Shown: positions 29,861-39,444 of the stretch, piece after piece
Numbering within the stretch: the first letter of the stretch is position 1
How the letters are laid out: every line of letters begins with the position of its first letter
From: Actinomycetota bacterium
Lineage (GTDB): Bacteria > Actinomycetota > Actinomycetes > S36-B12 > UBA10799
Reading direction: 5' to 3'
Length of the DNA: 64,000 bases
NCBI GenBank assembly: GCA_020637055.1
Contig: JACJWR010000003.1
Span: 186,001 to 250,000 of the forward strand
Translations under genes and position numbers: made by a program
Notes under the pieces: generated by a model
What the model was told of the DNA's origin: nothing
Seen by the model: only the letters and a program-made list of their open reading frames with translations
The model's database searches: none

Positions 29861-30133
29861 ATGTCCATTGAGGTCCGAATCCCCACGATTCTGCGCACCT
29901 ACACGGCCAACGAGAAGGTCGTCGAAGCGGCGGGGTCGACGATCGCCGAGGTCGTGGCCGACCTCGAGGCCAATTATCCGGGCATCGGAGATCGGCTGAC
30001 CGACGACAAGGGTCTGCGTCGCTTCGTCAACGTCTACCTCAATGACGAAGACGTGCGCTTCCTCGACGGTTTGGACACCGCCGTCGCCGACGGCGACAGC
30101 GTGACCATTCTGCCCGCCGTCGCCGGCGGGTAA
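29861..30133 (+). CDS. cysO: ubiquitin-like sulfur carrier CysO
   Basis: MoaD/ThiS-fold sulfur carrier of 90 residues ending in the required VAGG diglycine. The C-terminal thiocarboxylate of CysO donates sulfur to the CysM-bound aminoacrylate, giving a cysteinyl adduct that Mec then cleaves. ATG 29861 has GAGGAG 10 bases upstream. A gap of 118 bases separates it from mec and only 12 bases from cysM. The activating enzyme (MoeZ type) is not in the window. Confidence 0.95.
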   Translation: MSIEVRIPTILRTYTANEKVVEAAGSTIAEVVADLEANYPGIGDRLTDDKGLRRFVNVYLNDEDVRFLDGLDTAVADGDSVTILPAVAGG

Positions 30134-31093
<960 letters not shown>

Positions 31094-31148
31094 TCGAGGT
31101 GCGGCGGTCCGGCCCCGGGATGTGATGCGCCCCACGGCCTGAAAACGT

Positions 31149-32366
31149 ATGCGCGGCAACGTCTTCGGCCATCCTTACGGTATGTCCGTGGCTGAGGCAG
31201 GGAACGTCGGTGCGACACCGGCCGTGGCGTCGTCGCGTGATCCCTACTTGGACTTCGTCCGCAGCTGGGCGATCATGCGTGTCGTCGCCGTGCACCTGCT
31301 CGGGATTGCGCCGATCGCGTTGCTGTGGTGGCCCGCGCCGACGTTCGTGGCACCCGGTATGCCGCTGGTGTTCTTCGTGGCCGGCGCACTCGCCCTGAAA
31401 TCGCTCGATCCGTGGCGGAAGCGTCATGCCACGCCCAAGGAGTTCTGGCTGGATCGGTTCCGCCGCCTGCTGCTGCCGTTCTGGGTGTACCTCGCCGTGG
31501 CGTTGACCATCACGATCACCTTGGATCTTGTGAATTCCGGTGCCGCGTTCGACATCGACTACCGCCGCGCGGTGCTCACAGCCGTGCCGCTGCTGAATCC
31601 GCTCACCAGCCCGGCCGGCTACCTCGGCATGGTCCACCTGTGGTTCCTGGTGGCGATCAGCTGGCTGCTGATCGCCGCACCAGGGCTGGTCTGGCTGCAC
31701 CGGCGGTACCCCCGCCTGCTGCTCGGCGGGGTGATCGCCGTGGCGCTGGCAGTTCCGCTGCTCGGAGTCCACACCGCGGCGAGCTTCTTCCCCGAGATCA
31801 GCAGCATCGCCTTGTTCGCATTCTTCTTCGTGCTCGGGTTCTGGTACACCGACGGTTTCCTGGTCGGTGGAGTGGTTCCCGGCCGCCGCACCGGCATCTT
31901 CGACGGCTGGTCCGGGGCGGCAATCGCGGGCGCCGCCTTCGCCGCGGCCTGGGTGGTCTGGCAGGTGCACCAGCCCGGCAGCATCAACGACTCGCATCTG
32001 CTCCATGGCTTCCTGGGCCTCGGGTGGCTCGCGCTGATCTTGGTGGGGCGGCCCTGGATCGCCCGCCTGGCGAACGCCATGCCGCGCACTCTGAATGCCC
32101 TCAACCGTCGGGCGCTGACGCTGTACCTGTGGGGTTGGCCGACCACGGCCATGTCGGCCGAGATCGTGCGTTGGTGGGGTCTGGACGGCGTTCTCGGAAC
32201 CGTGGTGTTCTTCATGCTTGCGATTGCCAGTCTGGTGGCCGCGGTCGCCATCTTCGGTCGGGTCGAGGACTTCGCCGCGCGGCGCACGACCTCGTCCGCC
32301 GACACGACCCGGGCGGGCAAGGCCGACGTCGCGCCAAGCACCGTCCAGGGTGCTGCGAACGCGTGA
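31149..32366 (+). CDS. acyltransferase 3-family membrane protein
   Basis: Multi-pass membrane acyltransferase of 405 residues with about 10 helices. The N-terminal [20 protein letters not shown] matches the acyltransferase-3/OafA core, including the conserved Arg and His after the first helix, so it probably moves an acyl group to an extracellular sugar, lipid or peptide. The start is uncertain: ATG 31149 or ATG 31182, and neither has a clear ribosome site. It occupies the place of the rhomboid-like gene found between cysM and murI in mycobacteria. A cytosolic C-terminal tail of about 30 residues follows. Confidence 0.85.
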   Translation: MRGNVFGHPYGMSVAEAGNVGATPAVASSRDPYLDFVRSWAIMRVVAVHLLGIAPIALLWWPAPTFVAPGMPLVFFVAGALALKSLDPWRKRHATPKEFWLDRFRRLLLPFWVYLAVALTITITLDLVNSGAAFDIDYRRAVLTAVPLLNPLTSPAGYLGMVHLWFLVAISWLLIAAPGLVWLHRRYPRLLLGGVIAVALAVPLLGVHTAASFFPEISSIALFAFFFVLGFWYTDGFLVGGVVPGRRTGIFDGWSGAAIAGAAFAAAWVVWQVHQPGSINDSHLLHGFLGLGWLALILVGRPWIARLANAMPRTLNALNRRALTLYLWGWPTTAMSAEIVRWWGLDGVLGTVVFFMLAIASLVAAVAIFGRVEDFAARRTTSSADTTRAGKADVAPSTVQGAANA

Positions 32367-32446
32367 CCGCCCCATCCGTTCGTGATCAGGCTCACCGGCC
32401 TGTCACCTACCCAGCGGCACTTGCCGATGCCTACCCTGGAGCCGTG

Positions 32447-33247
32447 GTGCAATCTCCAATCGGGATCTTCGATTCGGGCGTCGGCGGTCTGACCGTCGCC
32501 AGGGCGATCCTCGACCAACTCCCGAACGAATCCATCTACTACGTCGGCGACACCGCACGTGGTCCCTACGGCCCGCTGCCGCTGGCGCAGGTGCGCGCCT
32601 ACGCCCTCGACGTGATGGATCACATGGTCGACGAAGGCGTCAAGGTGCTCGTCATCGCCTGCAACTCGGCCAGCGCCGCGGTGCTTCGAGATGCCCGGGA
32701 ACGTTATGACGTGCCCGTGGTGGAAGTGATCCAGCCGGCGGTGCGGCGCGCGGTGAGCGCCACCAGGAACGGCCACGTGGGAGTGATCGGAACGCAGGCG
32801 ACGGTAACCAGCGGCGCCTACAACGACGCCTTCGCTGCGGCCCCGCACATGCAGGTCTCCTCCCGGGCCTGCCCTCGCTTCGTGGAATTCGTCGAGGCCG
32901 GCATTACCAGCGGCCCGCAGTTGCTGAGTGCCGCCCATGAGTACCTCGACCCGTTGGTCGGCGATGGAGTCGACACCCTCGTACTCGGTTGCACCCACTA
33001 CCCGCTGTTGACCGGTGTGATCTCCTACGTGGTGGGCGACGACGTGACGTTGGTCTCCAGCGCGGAGGAGACGGCCAAGGACGTCTACCGGGTGCTGGTC
33101 AACAACAATCTGCTCAACGCCTCCGGCACCCCGCCGCGGCACCGCTTCCTCGCAACCGGCGACCCGGCTCCGTTCGAGATCCTGGGTCGGCGCTTCCTCG
33201 GCCCGGAGGTCGTCGAAGTCGAACACGCGAGTGCGGTGGTGGCGTGA
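32447..33247 (+). CDS. murI: glutamate racemase
   Basis: Converts L-glutamate to D-glutamate for peptidoglycan. The 266 residues include the N-terminal [14 protein letters not shown], the first catalytic Cys72 in ACNSASA and the second Cys in LGCTHYPLL. Start GTG 32447 is used, with CTGGA about 6 bases upstream; GTG 32444 is adjacent. The stop overlaps the start of the MBL hydrolase gene (GTGA). It is cytoplasmic and essential in relatives unless a D-amino-acid aminotransferase exists. Confidence 0.96.
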   Translation: MQSPIGIFDSGVGGLTVARAILDQLPNESIYYVGDTARGPYGPLPLAQVRAYALDVMDHMVDEGVKVLVIACNSASAAVLRDARERYDVPVVEVIQPAVRRAVSATRNGHVGVIGTQATVTSGAYNDAFAAAPHMQVSSRACPRFVEFVEAGITSGPQLLSAAHEYLDPLVGDGVDTLVLGCTHYPLLTGVISYVVGDDVTLVSSAEETAKDVYRVLVNNNLLNASGTPPRHRFLATGDPAPFEILGRRFLGPEVVEVEHASAVVA

Positions 33248-33987
33248 AACTCACCGTGGTCGGCTGCGCCGGCTCGTACCCCAACGCCAGCAGCGCAGCC
33301 TCAAGTTACCTGATCGAGCACGACGGCTTCGCGATGGTGATGGACTTCGGCAGCGGGGCGCTCGGCCCGATGCACGACTACATCGATCCGCTGCGGATCG
33401 ATGCCGTGCTGCTCTCGCACCTGCACGCCGACCACTTCCTGGACATGTGCTCGTTCTACGTGGTTCGCCGCTACCACCCCTCTGGGATGCCCCCGATCAT
33501 TCCGGTGTACGGCCCGGACGACGTCGCCGAGCGACTGGCATCGGCCTATGGGATGGACCCAGATCCAGGTATGTCGGACTGCTTCGACGCCCGTGGTTAC
33601 CCGACCGGTGAGTTCCAGGTGGGGCCCTTCACAGTTGCGGCCACGAAGGTCACCCATCCGGTGGAGTGCTACGCCCTGCGGGTGACGGCTGCCGGACGCA
33701 CCCTGGTCTTCTCCGGCGACACGGCTCCCTGTGAGGCGCTCGTCGAGGCGGCGCGCGGGGCGGATGTCGCGCTGTTCGAAGCGTCCTTCCGGGAGCAGGA
33801 CGACAATCCGGAAGGCCTTCATCTCACCGCACGCCAGGCGGGCCTGCTCGCAGCCGAGGCGGGGGTCGGCCGGTTGATACTCACCCACCTGGTGGCGTGG
33901 CACGACAACTCGGGGGCACTGGCCGAAGCCGAAGTTTTCGGCGGCGATGTGTCATTGGCCGAACCCGGTCTGGTGGTGCGGATCTAA
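33244..33987 (+). CDS. MBL-fold hydrolase (Rv1339-like)
   Basis: Metallo-beta-lactamase-fold hydrolase of 247 residues. The metal motif HLHADH is at 59-64, with further His and Asp in THPVE, SGDTA and THLVAW. The position between murI and rph matches mycobacterial Rv1339, reported as an atypical cyclic-nucleotide phosphodiesterase; the assignment here rests on synteny and motifs. GTG 33244 overlaps the murI stop. The gene ends 4 bases before the convergent TetR gene. Confidence 0.88.
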   Translation: MKLTVVGCAGSYPNASSAASSYLIEHDGFAMVMDFGSGALGPMHDYIDPLRIDAVLLSHLHADHFLDMCSFYVVRRYHPSGMPPIIPVYGPDDVAERLASAYGMDPDPGMSDCFDARGYPTGEFQVGPFTVAATKVTHPVECYALRVTAAGRTLVFSGDTAPCEALVEAARGADVALFEASFREQDDNPEGLHLTARQAGLLAAEAGVGRLILTHLVAWHDNSGALAEAEVFGGDVSLAEPGLVVRI

Positions 33988-33991
33988 CCCG

Positions 33992-34735
33992 CTACAGCCC
34001 GACGAGGCGGGCGACCAGGTCGATCTGGGCGTCGAAGAACGCCGCCCGCGACTCCGGCTCCGAGGCCACCACGTTGTGGATGTGGCCGAAAAGTTCGAAC
34101 GAGATAGCGCCGAACAGGGCCGCCCAGGTGGTGATCGCGGCAACCAGCGCCGACCGGTCGGCGTCGAGGTCGGGCACACTCTCGACCATCGGATCCAGGG
34201 TCCGCTGCGCCGCCTCGCTCACGACCGGGGGCGCAGCGATGGTCCCGTCCGCACCGGCGGCGGCAAGGATGTTCAGCAGCACTTGTGGCAGCCGGGTGGC
34301 CGGCGCGACGGTGTCGACCGGCGCCCGGTAGCCGGGCACGGGGGAACCGTAGATGAGCGCGTATTGGTGGGGATTGGTCAAGGCCCAAGCGCGGATCGCG
34401 CGCCACACTGCGCGGAACTGCTCCGGGGCGGAGGCGGCGGCAACGGACGCCTGGGCGTCTTCGGCGGCGGCGCCGATCGCGTCGTAGGCCTCGATGATGA
34501 GCCGGGTGAGCAGCGCATCGCGGCTCGGCACGTAGCGGTAGATGGCCGACGACACCATGCCGACCTCCCGTGCGATGGCCCGCAAGGAAAGCGAGCCTGG
34601 GCCCACCTCGGCCAGCTGCTCGCGGGCGGCGGTCATGATCTCGGCGGTGATCTCGGCCCGCGCGCGGTCCCGGGCCGTCGGCGGTCGCGTTGGGGGTGCT
34701 GCGCTGGACCGGGGCGGGGAGGCCATGACGCCCAT
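33992..34735 (-). CDS. TetR family transcriptional regulator
   Basis: One-component repressor of 247 residues. The N-terminal helix-turn-helix (about 30-85) has LSLRAIAREVGMVSSAIYRYVPSRDALLTRLI. The C-terminal ligand domain, of the type with an ALIYGSPVPGY segment, binds an unknown hydrophobic effector. It is divergent from the epimerase gene, with two related operator-like repeats between them, the standard layout for a TetR protein controlling itself and its neighbour. The leader (1-24) is Pro/Ala-rich, so ATG 34726 is a possible shorter start. Confidence 0.93.
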   Translation of the reverse strand: MGVMASPPRSSAAPPTRPPTARDRARAEITAEIMTAAREQLAEVGPGSLSLRAIAREVGMVSSAIYRYVPSRDALLTRLIIEAYDAIGAAAEDAQASVAAASAPEQFRAVWRAIRAWALTNPHQYALIYGSPVPGYRAPVDTVAPATRLPQVLLNILAAAGADGTIAAPPVVSEAAQRTLDPMVESVPDLDADRSALVAAITTWAALFGAISFELFGHIHNVVASEPESRAAFFDAQIDLVARLVGL

Positions 34736-34776
34736 TCTGCCCTACTCGGGCGAAAACGGGAGCGGCGATCACAAAA

Positions 34777-34791
34777 GTGAGCACCGCTCTT
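34777..34791. promoter_or_regulatory. TetR operator-like repeat, copy 1 (imperfect)
   Basis: Reads GTGAGCACCGCTCTT. It shares the core GAGCACCGCTCT with the perfect palindrome 48 bases downstream; its own dyad is limited to GAGC and GCTC with minor mismatches outside. It sits 41 bases in front of the TetR start, so it probably serves autoregulation. Confidence 0.55.
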
Positions 34792-34824
34792 GCTTCCTCG
34801 GGAGGCGTGTGCTTCAATCGAATC

Positions 34825-34839
34825 GAGAGCACCGCTCTC
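34825..34839. promoter_or_regulatory. TetR operator-like repeat, copy 2 (perfect palindrome)
   Basis: Perfect dyad GAGAGC-ACC-GCTCTC with 6-base arms, 48 bases before the epimerase start. A second copy of its core occurs at 34777, spaced 48 bases centre to centre, on the same face of about 4.6 helical turns. The two-copy layout between a TetR gene and its divergent target supports operator function. Confidence 0.65.
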
Positions 34840-34887
34840 AGTCGTGGGTTCGGGAATGGCCCAGCCCGAGAAGTCATGGAGTTCAAC

Positions 34888-35817
34888 ATGTCGAAATACG
34901 TGATTGTGGGCGCGGGTCCGGTTGGCAACGCGGTCGCCGAGATCCTGCTGGCCCGCGGCGACGAAGCACTCGTCGTGACCCGCAGCGGCGGCGGGTCGGA
35001 AGAAGCCCAGAGGGTGGCACTCGACGCTTCGGAGGCAGCCGAGTTGGCGGAGCTGACAGCGGGCGCCGCCGCCCTGTTCAACTGTGCGAATCCCGCCTAT
35101 CACCGGTGGCTGCAGGACTGGCCGCCGCTGGCGGAATCCATGCTCGCCGCGGCTCGAACCGCCGGCGCCACCCTGGTCACCGCGTCGAATCTCTACGGAT
35201 ACGGTCCGGTGACACAACCGATGACACCACAGCTGTCCTTGGCCTCGCGCAGCGGCAAGGGCCGGGTGCGGGCCGAGATGTGGGAGAACGCCCTCGCCGC
35301 CCACCGACGAGGTGAAGTCGCGGCGGTGGAGGTGCGCGGGTCGGACTACCTCGGAGCGGGCGAGCAGTCCCACTTCGACCGGGTGCTCCCCGCCCTGCTC
35401 GCGGGCAAGAAGATCCGAGTGCTCGGCGACCCGGACGCACCGCACTCCTGGACCTACGTCGGCGACATGGCGCGCACTCTCGTCGCAGCGGCCGATGATT
35501 CCACCGCCTGGGGACGACCCTGGCACGCCCCGGTGGCTGCGGATGTCAGTCAGCGCGAGGGCCTGACGGAGGCGGCCGGGATCGCCGGACTCCCGGCTCC
35601 GAGGGTGGCCGGCATCCCGGGGTGGCAACTCCGGTTGGCCGGTGTGTTCAACTCGACGATCGCCGAACTCCCCGAGGTCAGTTACCAGTTCGAGGCGCCC
35701 TTCATCTCCGACGATTCCGAGACCCGAGCGCACTTCGGCATCGAGCCGACGCCATGGGCCGACGTTCTGCGTGCTTCGCTCGCGGCCGCCGGAGCAGGGG
35801 TTGCCGCGGCTGCGTGA
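34888..35817 (+). CDS. NAD(P)-dependent epimerase/dehydratase-type protein
   Basis: Rossmann-fold protein of 309 residues in the extended SDR/NmrA-like group. The cofactor motif VIVGAGPVGNAVAE at residues 4-17 follows GxGxxG. The middle part has TLVTASNLYGYGP, and the typical YxxxK lysine is not obvious, so catalysis is uncertain. ATG 34888 is chosen, with GGAG 6 bases upstream; ATG 34876 is also in frame. It is divergent from the TetR gene and probably repressed by it. A detoxifying reductase role is inferred. The gene pair interrupts the conserved MBL-rph order. Confidence 0.8.
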   Translation: MSKYVIVGAGPVGNAVAEILLARGDEALVVTRSGGGSEEAQRVALDASEAAELAELTAGAAALFNCANPAYHRWLQDWPPLAESMLAAARTAGATLVTASNLYGYGPVTQPMTPQLSLASRSGKGRVRAEMWENALAAHRRGEVAAVEVRGSDYLGAGEQSHFDRVLPALLAGKKIRVLGDPDAPHSWTYVGDMARTLVAAADDSTAWGRPWHAPVAADVSQREGLTEAAGIAGLPAPRVAGIPGWQLRLAGVFNSTIAELPEVSYQFEAPFISDDSETRAHFGIEPTPWADVLRASLAAAGAGVAAAA

Positions 35818-35859
35818 TCCCCGACGCCCGGCGGTCGGGCTCTGGGTAGGATCGAGGGC

Positions 35860-36630
35860 ATGTCTCGCAGCGACGGCCGGGCCGCCGGCGACCTCCGCCC
35901 GATCAGGTTCAGCAGGGGTTGGCTGGACGAAGCTGAGGGATCGTGTCTGGTGGAGTTCGGCCGCACCCGGGTGTTGTGCGCCGCGTCGCTGACCCCCGGT
36001 GTTCCCCGCTGGCGACGGGACTCGGGCCTCGGTTGGGTGACGGGGGAGTACGCCATGCTGCCGCGGGCAGCCACCCGGCGCGACACCCGCGAGTCGGTCA
36101 AAGGGCGGCCCGGTGGGCGAACCCAGGAGATCTCCCGGCTGATCGGCCGCTCGCTGCGTGCGGTGGTGGATTTCAAAGGTCTGGGCGAGAACACCCTGGT
36201 GGTCGACTGCGATGTGCTGCAGGCCGACGGCGGCACCCGCACAGCCGCCATCACCGGCGCCTATCTGGCGCTGCACGACGCCCTCGAACACGGTCGGCAG
36301 CAGGGCTGGGTGAAAGGTGAGGGTCTGCGCGATTCGGTCTGTGCGGTGAGCGTGGGCATCGTCGACGGCGAGGTACGGCTCGATCTGCACTACGACGACG
36401 ACGTCGCGGCTGCCACCGACATGAACGTGGTGATGACCGGGGACGGGGCGTTCGTGGAAGTGCAGGGCACGGCAGAGGAGGCGCCCTACAACCGCGCCGA
36501 ACTCGATGCGCTGCTCGACCTCGCGACGCAGGGTTGTGCCACCTTGACCGAACTGCAGCGGCAGGCGTTGGCGGCACCGCTGCCGACCGGAGCGAAGATG
36601 CTCGACGGGACTCCGGCGGTGATCCAGTGA
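35860..36630 (+). CDS. rph: ribonuclease PH
   Basis: Phosphorolytic 3'-5' exoribonuclease of 256 residues that trims tRNA precursors. Signature segments are [40 protein letters not shown] and [21 protein letters not shown], including the phosphate-binding Arg-rich region. The homohexamer is cytoplasmic. Its stop overlaps rdgB (GTGA), and a tRNA gene follows directly after rdgB, a suitable neighbour. The rph-rdgB order is conserved in actinomycetes. Confidence 0.96.
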   Translation: MSRSDGRAAGDLRPIRFSRGWLDEAEGSCLVEFGRTRVLCAASLTPGVPRWRRDSGLGWVTGEYAMLPRAATRRDTRESVKGRPGGRTQEISRLIGRSLRAVVDFKGLGENTLVVDCDVLQADGGTRTAAITGAYLALHDALEHGRQQGWVKGEGLRDSVCAVSVGIVDGEVRLDLHYDDDVAAATDMNVVMTGDGAFVEVQGTAEEAPYNRAELDALLDLATQGCATLTELQRQALAAPLPTGAKMLDGTPAVIQ

Positions 36631-37256
36631 GTGCCGATGCGGAGGTGGTGGTACTCGCCACCCGCAACGCCCACAAACTCGCCGAACTGCGCCGAATCCT
36701 GGCGGAGGCCGAACTCGACATCGAACTGATCGACATCGACGAAGCCCAGCGCCGCACCTCGGTGACGATCGACGAGGTGGCCGAGACCGGGGAAACCTTC
36801 GAGGACAACGCCCGCCTGAAGTCCGAGGCAGTGAGTGTTGCCACCGGCCTGCCGGCGCTCGCCGACGACTCGGGGTTGTGCGTGGACGCCCTCAACGGCA
36901 TGCCCGGGGTGCTGTCCGCACGCTGGTCCGGCACCGGCGACGACTCCGCCAACCTCGATCTGGTGATCGCGCAGGTGGGTGCGGTGCCGGAATCCCGCAG
37001 GTCGGCCCAGTTCAAATGCGCGGCGGCCTTCACCTGCCCGGCGCAGGGCACCACAGTGGTGCTCGGCACGCTTGAGGGTCACCTGATCACGGAACCGCGC
37101 GGTGAGAACGGGTTCGGCTACGACCCGATCTTCGTCCCGGTGGGCGAGACCCGCACCACCGCTGAGATGTCCGGGGCGGAGAAGGACGCGATCAGCCATC
37201 GGGGCAGGGCGTTCCGCAGATTGGCGCTCTGGTTGGCCGACCGGGGCGACTTGTAG
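36627..37256 (+). CDS. rdgB: XTP/dITP pyrophosphatase (RdgB/HAM1)
   Basis: House-cleaning nucleotide pyrophosphatase of 209 residues that hydrolyses dITP, XTP and dXTP. Motifs are [39 protein letters not shown] and [11 protein letters not shown] 36627 overlaps the rph stop, and the frame is not shared with any other plausible start. The gene ends 9 bases before the tRNA gene, so the tRNA promoter must lie in its 3' end, or the tRNA is processed from the rph-rdgB transcript. Confidence 0.95.
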   Translation: MSADAEVVVLATRNAHKLAELRRILAEAELDIELIDIDEAQRRTSVTIDEVAETGETFEDNARLKSEAVSVATGLPALADDSGLCVDALNGMPGVLSARWSGTGDDSANLDLVIAQVGAVPESRRSAQFKCAAAFTCPAQGTTVVLGTLEGHLITEPRGENGFGYDPIFVPVGETRTTAEMSGAEKDAISHRGRAFRRLALWLADRGDL

Positions 37257-37265
37257 ACTCCGCTC

Positions 37266-37339
37266 GGGGCCGTAGCCCAATTGGCAGAGGCACACGGTTT
37301 AGGTCCGTGCCAGTGCGAGTTCGACTCTCGTCGGCCCCA
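37266..37339 (+). tRNA. tRNA with UAG anticodon (Leu-type, short variable loop)
   Basis: Cloverleaf of 74 bases: acceptor GGGGCCG/CGGCCCC (37266-37272, 37332-37338), D-arm GCC/GGC, anticodon stem CACGG/CCGTG, loop TTTAGGT with anticodon TAG at 37300-37302, T-arm GCGAG/CTCGT with loop TTCGACT, discriminator A. The anticodon would read CUA (leucine). The variable loop is only five bases (37310-37314), whereas bacterial tRNA-Leu has a long variable arm, and the CCA end is not encoded (CC then G). The U33 and G37 positions look functional. The amino acid identity is therefore uncertain. Confidence 0.75.
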
Positions 37340-37354
37340 CCGCCGAGAGGGGCG

Positions 37355-37684
37355 TCAGTCGTCGTCGACCGCGTCGGTCACCGATTCGACCGCGTCTTGT
37401 GCCTTTCGCGCCCATTCCAGTTGGGTGCGGGCCTTGTCGAGTTCGGACTGGATGCGATCCACCTCGGCCTTCGCGGTCGCCTGGTCGACTCCGGTTCCCC
37501 GGCGCAGCCCGCTCGTGAGGTCACCCAGCACCGGTGTGTCCTTGACCTTGTCGAGGAGGCCACCGGCGGCAGTGCTGCCCTCGAGTTCCTCCTGCGCATC
37601 GGCCAGTTGCGACTCCAACGTCGCTACCTCGGCTTCGTACTCCGAGACCTTCGCCTGCGCCTTGCTCTTCGCCATATCCGACAT
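37355..37684 (-). CDS. coiled-coil protein of unknown function
   Basis: Small highly charged protein of 109 residues. It has two predicted coiled coils, AKVSEYEAEVATLESQLADAQEEL at the N-terminus and a C-terminal helix with EVDRIQSELDKARTQLEWA, joined by a Gly-containing linker. There is no signal peptide or catalytic motif. ATG 37684 is chosen with GGAG at good distance; ATG 37690 is also in frame. It faces the tRNA gene 15 bases away. Antiparallel coiled coil or a two-helix filament former are the simple readings; function unknown. Confidence 0.7.
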   Translation of the reverse strand: MSDMAKSKAQAKVSEYEAEVATLESQLADAQEELEGSTAAGGLLDKVKDTPVLGDLTSGLRRGTGVDQATAKAEVDRIQSELDKARTQLEWARKAQDAVESVTDAVDDD

Positions 37685-37772
37685 ACCCATGACTCCACGG
37701 TAGACCCGGCAGGTCACCTGGCCTACTACGGCCGTGGCCTGTGGGTGAACCCCGCCACTATTGTCATGGACT

Positions 37773-38153
37773 ATGCGGGCGCTGTTCTATCTCATCCTCT
37801 TCGCCGTGGCGGTGGCCGGCGTGGTGTGGGGCCTGCAGCGTGTGGCTGAACTCCGTCGGGCACCGGTGCGCACTCCGATCGCGGACGGCGACCACGCCGA
37901 GCGTGCGACGCTGGCCTACGGTCCGGATAGCGGCCCGGGGGAACTGAGGCTGACACCCAGCCAGTTGATATTCCGGTCCGACGCCGGCCGCGTTCTTGTG
38001 ATCGAACGGTTGGACTTGGTGGGAGTGGCGGTGTCGCGGGACCTGCCCGACCGCACCCTCACCGCGCCGGTGCTGGTGGTCACGGCCGATGGCGATGCGC
38101 ACTACTTCGCAGTGGCGGCACCGGCCGAGTGGGCCACCCGACTGCTCGGCTGA
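37773..38153 (+). CDS. membrane-anchored PH-like domain protein
   Basis: Protein of 126 residues with one N-terminal transmembrane helix (about 3-22, ALFYLILFAVAVAGVVWG) and a beta-rich soluble part containing GELRLTPSQLIFRSDAG and VVTADGDAHYFAV. That pattern resembles small PH-like domains of membrane-associated actinobacterial proteins. No enzyme motif is present. ATG 37773 is preferred to a TTG four codons earlier. It converges with the peroxiredoxin gene at 12 bases. Role unknown. Confidence 0.65.
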   Translation: MRALFYLILFAVAVAGVVWGLQRVAELRRAPVRTPIADGDHAERATLAYGPDSGPGELRLTPSQLIFRSDAGRVLVIERLDLVGVAVSRDLPDRTLTAPVLVVTADGDAHYFAVAAPAEWATRLLG

Positions 38154-38164
38154 CGCTGCCGCCC

Positions 38165-38632
38165 CTAGTCGATGCCCAGCAGTTTCCGGACCCGAGCGAC
38201 GTGGCCCTTGGCCCGGACGTTGTAGAGCGCTTCGGCGATCTTTCCGTCGCCGTCGACGATGAAGGTCGAGCGGATCACTCCGGTGGTCTTCTTGCCGTAC
38301 ATCGTCTTCTCGCCCCAGGCGCCGTACGCCTCGAGCACGCTGCGATCGGGATCGGAGAGCAGCGGAAAGGTCAGCCCGTCACGTTCGGCGAATTTGGCCA
38401 ACTTGGCCGGCTTGTCCGGGCTGATGCCGAGCACCGCGACGCCGTTCGCGGCCAAGGAATCCAACGAATCCCGGAAGTCGCAGGCTTCCGTCGTACAGCC
38501 GGGGGTCATGGCGGCCGGGTAGAAGTAGACCACCACGGTGCGACCCGCGTAGTCGGCGAGCGAGACCTCGGTGTCGTCGGCGGAGGTGAGAGTGAACGGC
38601 GGGGCGGTGTCGCCCTTGTCGAGTCGTGGCAT
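38165..38632 (-). CDS. bcp: thioredoxin-dependent peroxiredoxin (BCP)
   Basis: Bacterioferritin-comigratory-type peroxiredoxin of 155 residues reducing H2O2 and organic peroxides. The peroxidatic Cys46 lies in MTPGCTTEAC with a resolving Cys51 five residues on, the usual BCP arrangement, followed by DFRD. ATG 38632 fits the family start; an upstream in-frame ATG would add an unrelated 35-residue leader. The divergent partner is the CbiMNQO metal transporter, and a Nur-box-like palindrome lies in the shared upstream region, so nickel-linked control is possible. Confidence 0.93.
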   Translation of the reverse strand: MPRLDKGDTAPPFTLTSADDTEVSLADYAGRTVVVYFYPAAMTPGCTTEACDFRDSLDSLAANGVAVLGISPDKPAKLAKFAERDGLTFPLLSDPDRSVLEAYGAWGEKTMYGKKTTGVIRSTFIVDGDGKIAEALYNVRAKGHVARVRKLLGID

Positions 38633-38708
38633 GGGGCAACGGTAGGTAGTCAGACCAGCGGGCGCAACAGTAGTTTCGGCGACTGTGGATGGAGGTGTTC
38701 TGCCCACC

Positions 38709-38723
38709 TGCAAAGACTTTGCA
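38709..38723. promoter_or_regulatory. Nur-box-like palindrome upstream of cbiM
   Basis: Perfect dyad TGCAAA-GAC-TTTGCA, which reads TGCAA-N5-TTGCA and so fits the Streptomyces Nur box (tTGCaa-N5-ttGCAA) at 10 of 12 positions. Nur is the nickel-sensing Fur-family repressor. The site is 31 bases before the cbiM start and 77 before bcp, a repressor-like position. It suggests that the transporter imports nickel. The regulator gene is not in this window. Confidence 0.65.
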
Positions 38724-38754
38724 TCTACGTCGGCCATGCGAGTAGTCTGGTCGG

Positions 38755-39444
38755 GTGCACATCCCCGACGGCTTCATCGATGCGCCGGTGGCCATCGCGG
38801 CGGGGGCGGTGGCCATCGGCGCGGTGGCACTGAGCCTCCGCGGCGCCCGGCGCGAACTCACCGAGACCTCGGCTCCCATGGCGGGGCTGACGGCGGTGTT
38901 CATCTTCGCCGCGCAGATGGTCAACTTTCCGGTGGCGGCGGGCACCAGCGGCCACCTGATCGGCGCGGCCCTCGCAGCGATACTCATCGGACCGTATGCG
39001 GGGGTACTGGCGATGACGGTGGTGCTGAGCGTGCAGGCACTGGTGTTCGCCGACGGGGGGTTGACCGCCCTGGGTCTCAACGTCGTGAACCTCGCGGTGC
39101 TCGCGACAGTGGCGGCGTGGTGGGTCTTCCGCGGGGTCTTCCGCCTCACCCGGGGCCGCCTGGTGGTGGCGGCTGCCGCAGCCGGGTTCGTCAGCGTGTT
39201 GGCCGCCGCCGGCGGTTTCGTCGTCGAATTCCTGCTCGGCGGTACGGTGCCGCTGGCCGGAGACACGGTCGCGGCGGCGATGTTCGGGGTACATGCCTTC
39301 ATCGGGATCGGGGAGGCCGCGATCACCGCGTTGGTGGTTGCTGCGGTGGCCGGCGTCCGCCCGGACCTGGTCTATGCCCTTCGACGATTGCGATCCTCCG
39401 ACCCGGCTGTTTCGCCTGCGGCCGCCGAGAAGGTGACGGCATGA
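38755..39444 (+). CDS. cbiM: cobalt/nickel ECF transporter S-component CbiM
   Basis: Substrate-binding membrane component of a group I energy-coupling factor importer for Co2+ or Ni2+, 229 residues with about 7 helices. The N-terminus MHIPDGFID is the conserved metal-binding sequence where the N-terminal Met-His pair coordinates the ion. GTG 38755 gives exactly this terminus after the initiator, so the start is secure. Its stop overlaps cbiN (ATGA), and cbiQ and cbiO follow directly. The upstream Nur-like palindrome points to nickel rather than cobalt. Confidence 0.95.
   Translation: MHIPDGFIDAPVAIAAGAVAIGAVALSLRGARRELTETSAPMAGLTAVFIFAAQMVNFPVAAGTSGHLIGAALAAILIGPYAGVLAMTVVLSVQALVFADGGLTALGLNVVNLAVLATVAAWWVFRGVFRLTRGRLVVAAAAAGFVSVLAAAGGFVVEFLLGGTVPLAGDTVAAAMFGVHAFIGIGEAAITALVVAAVAGVRPDLVYALRRLRSSDPAVSPAAAEKVTA

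Noticed and set aside
38633..38754. Cobalamin riboswitch before cbiM
   Set aside because: The conserved riboswitch core sequences were not found; the palindrome fits a protein operator better.
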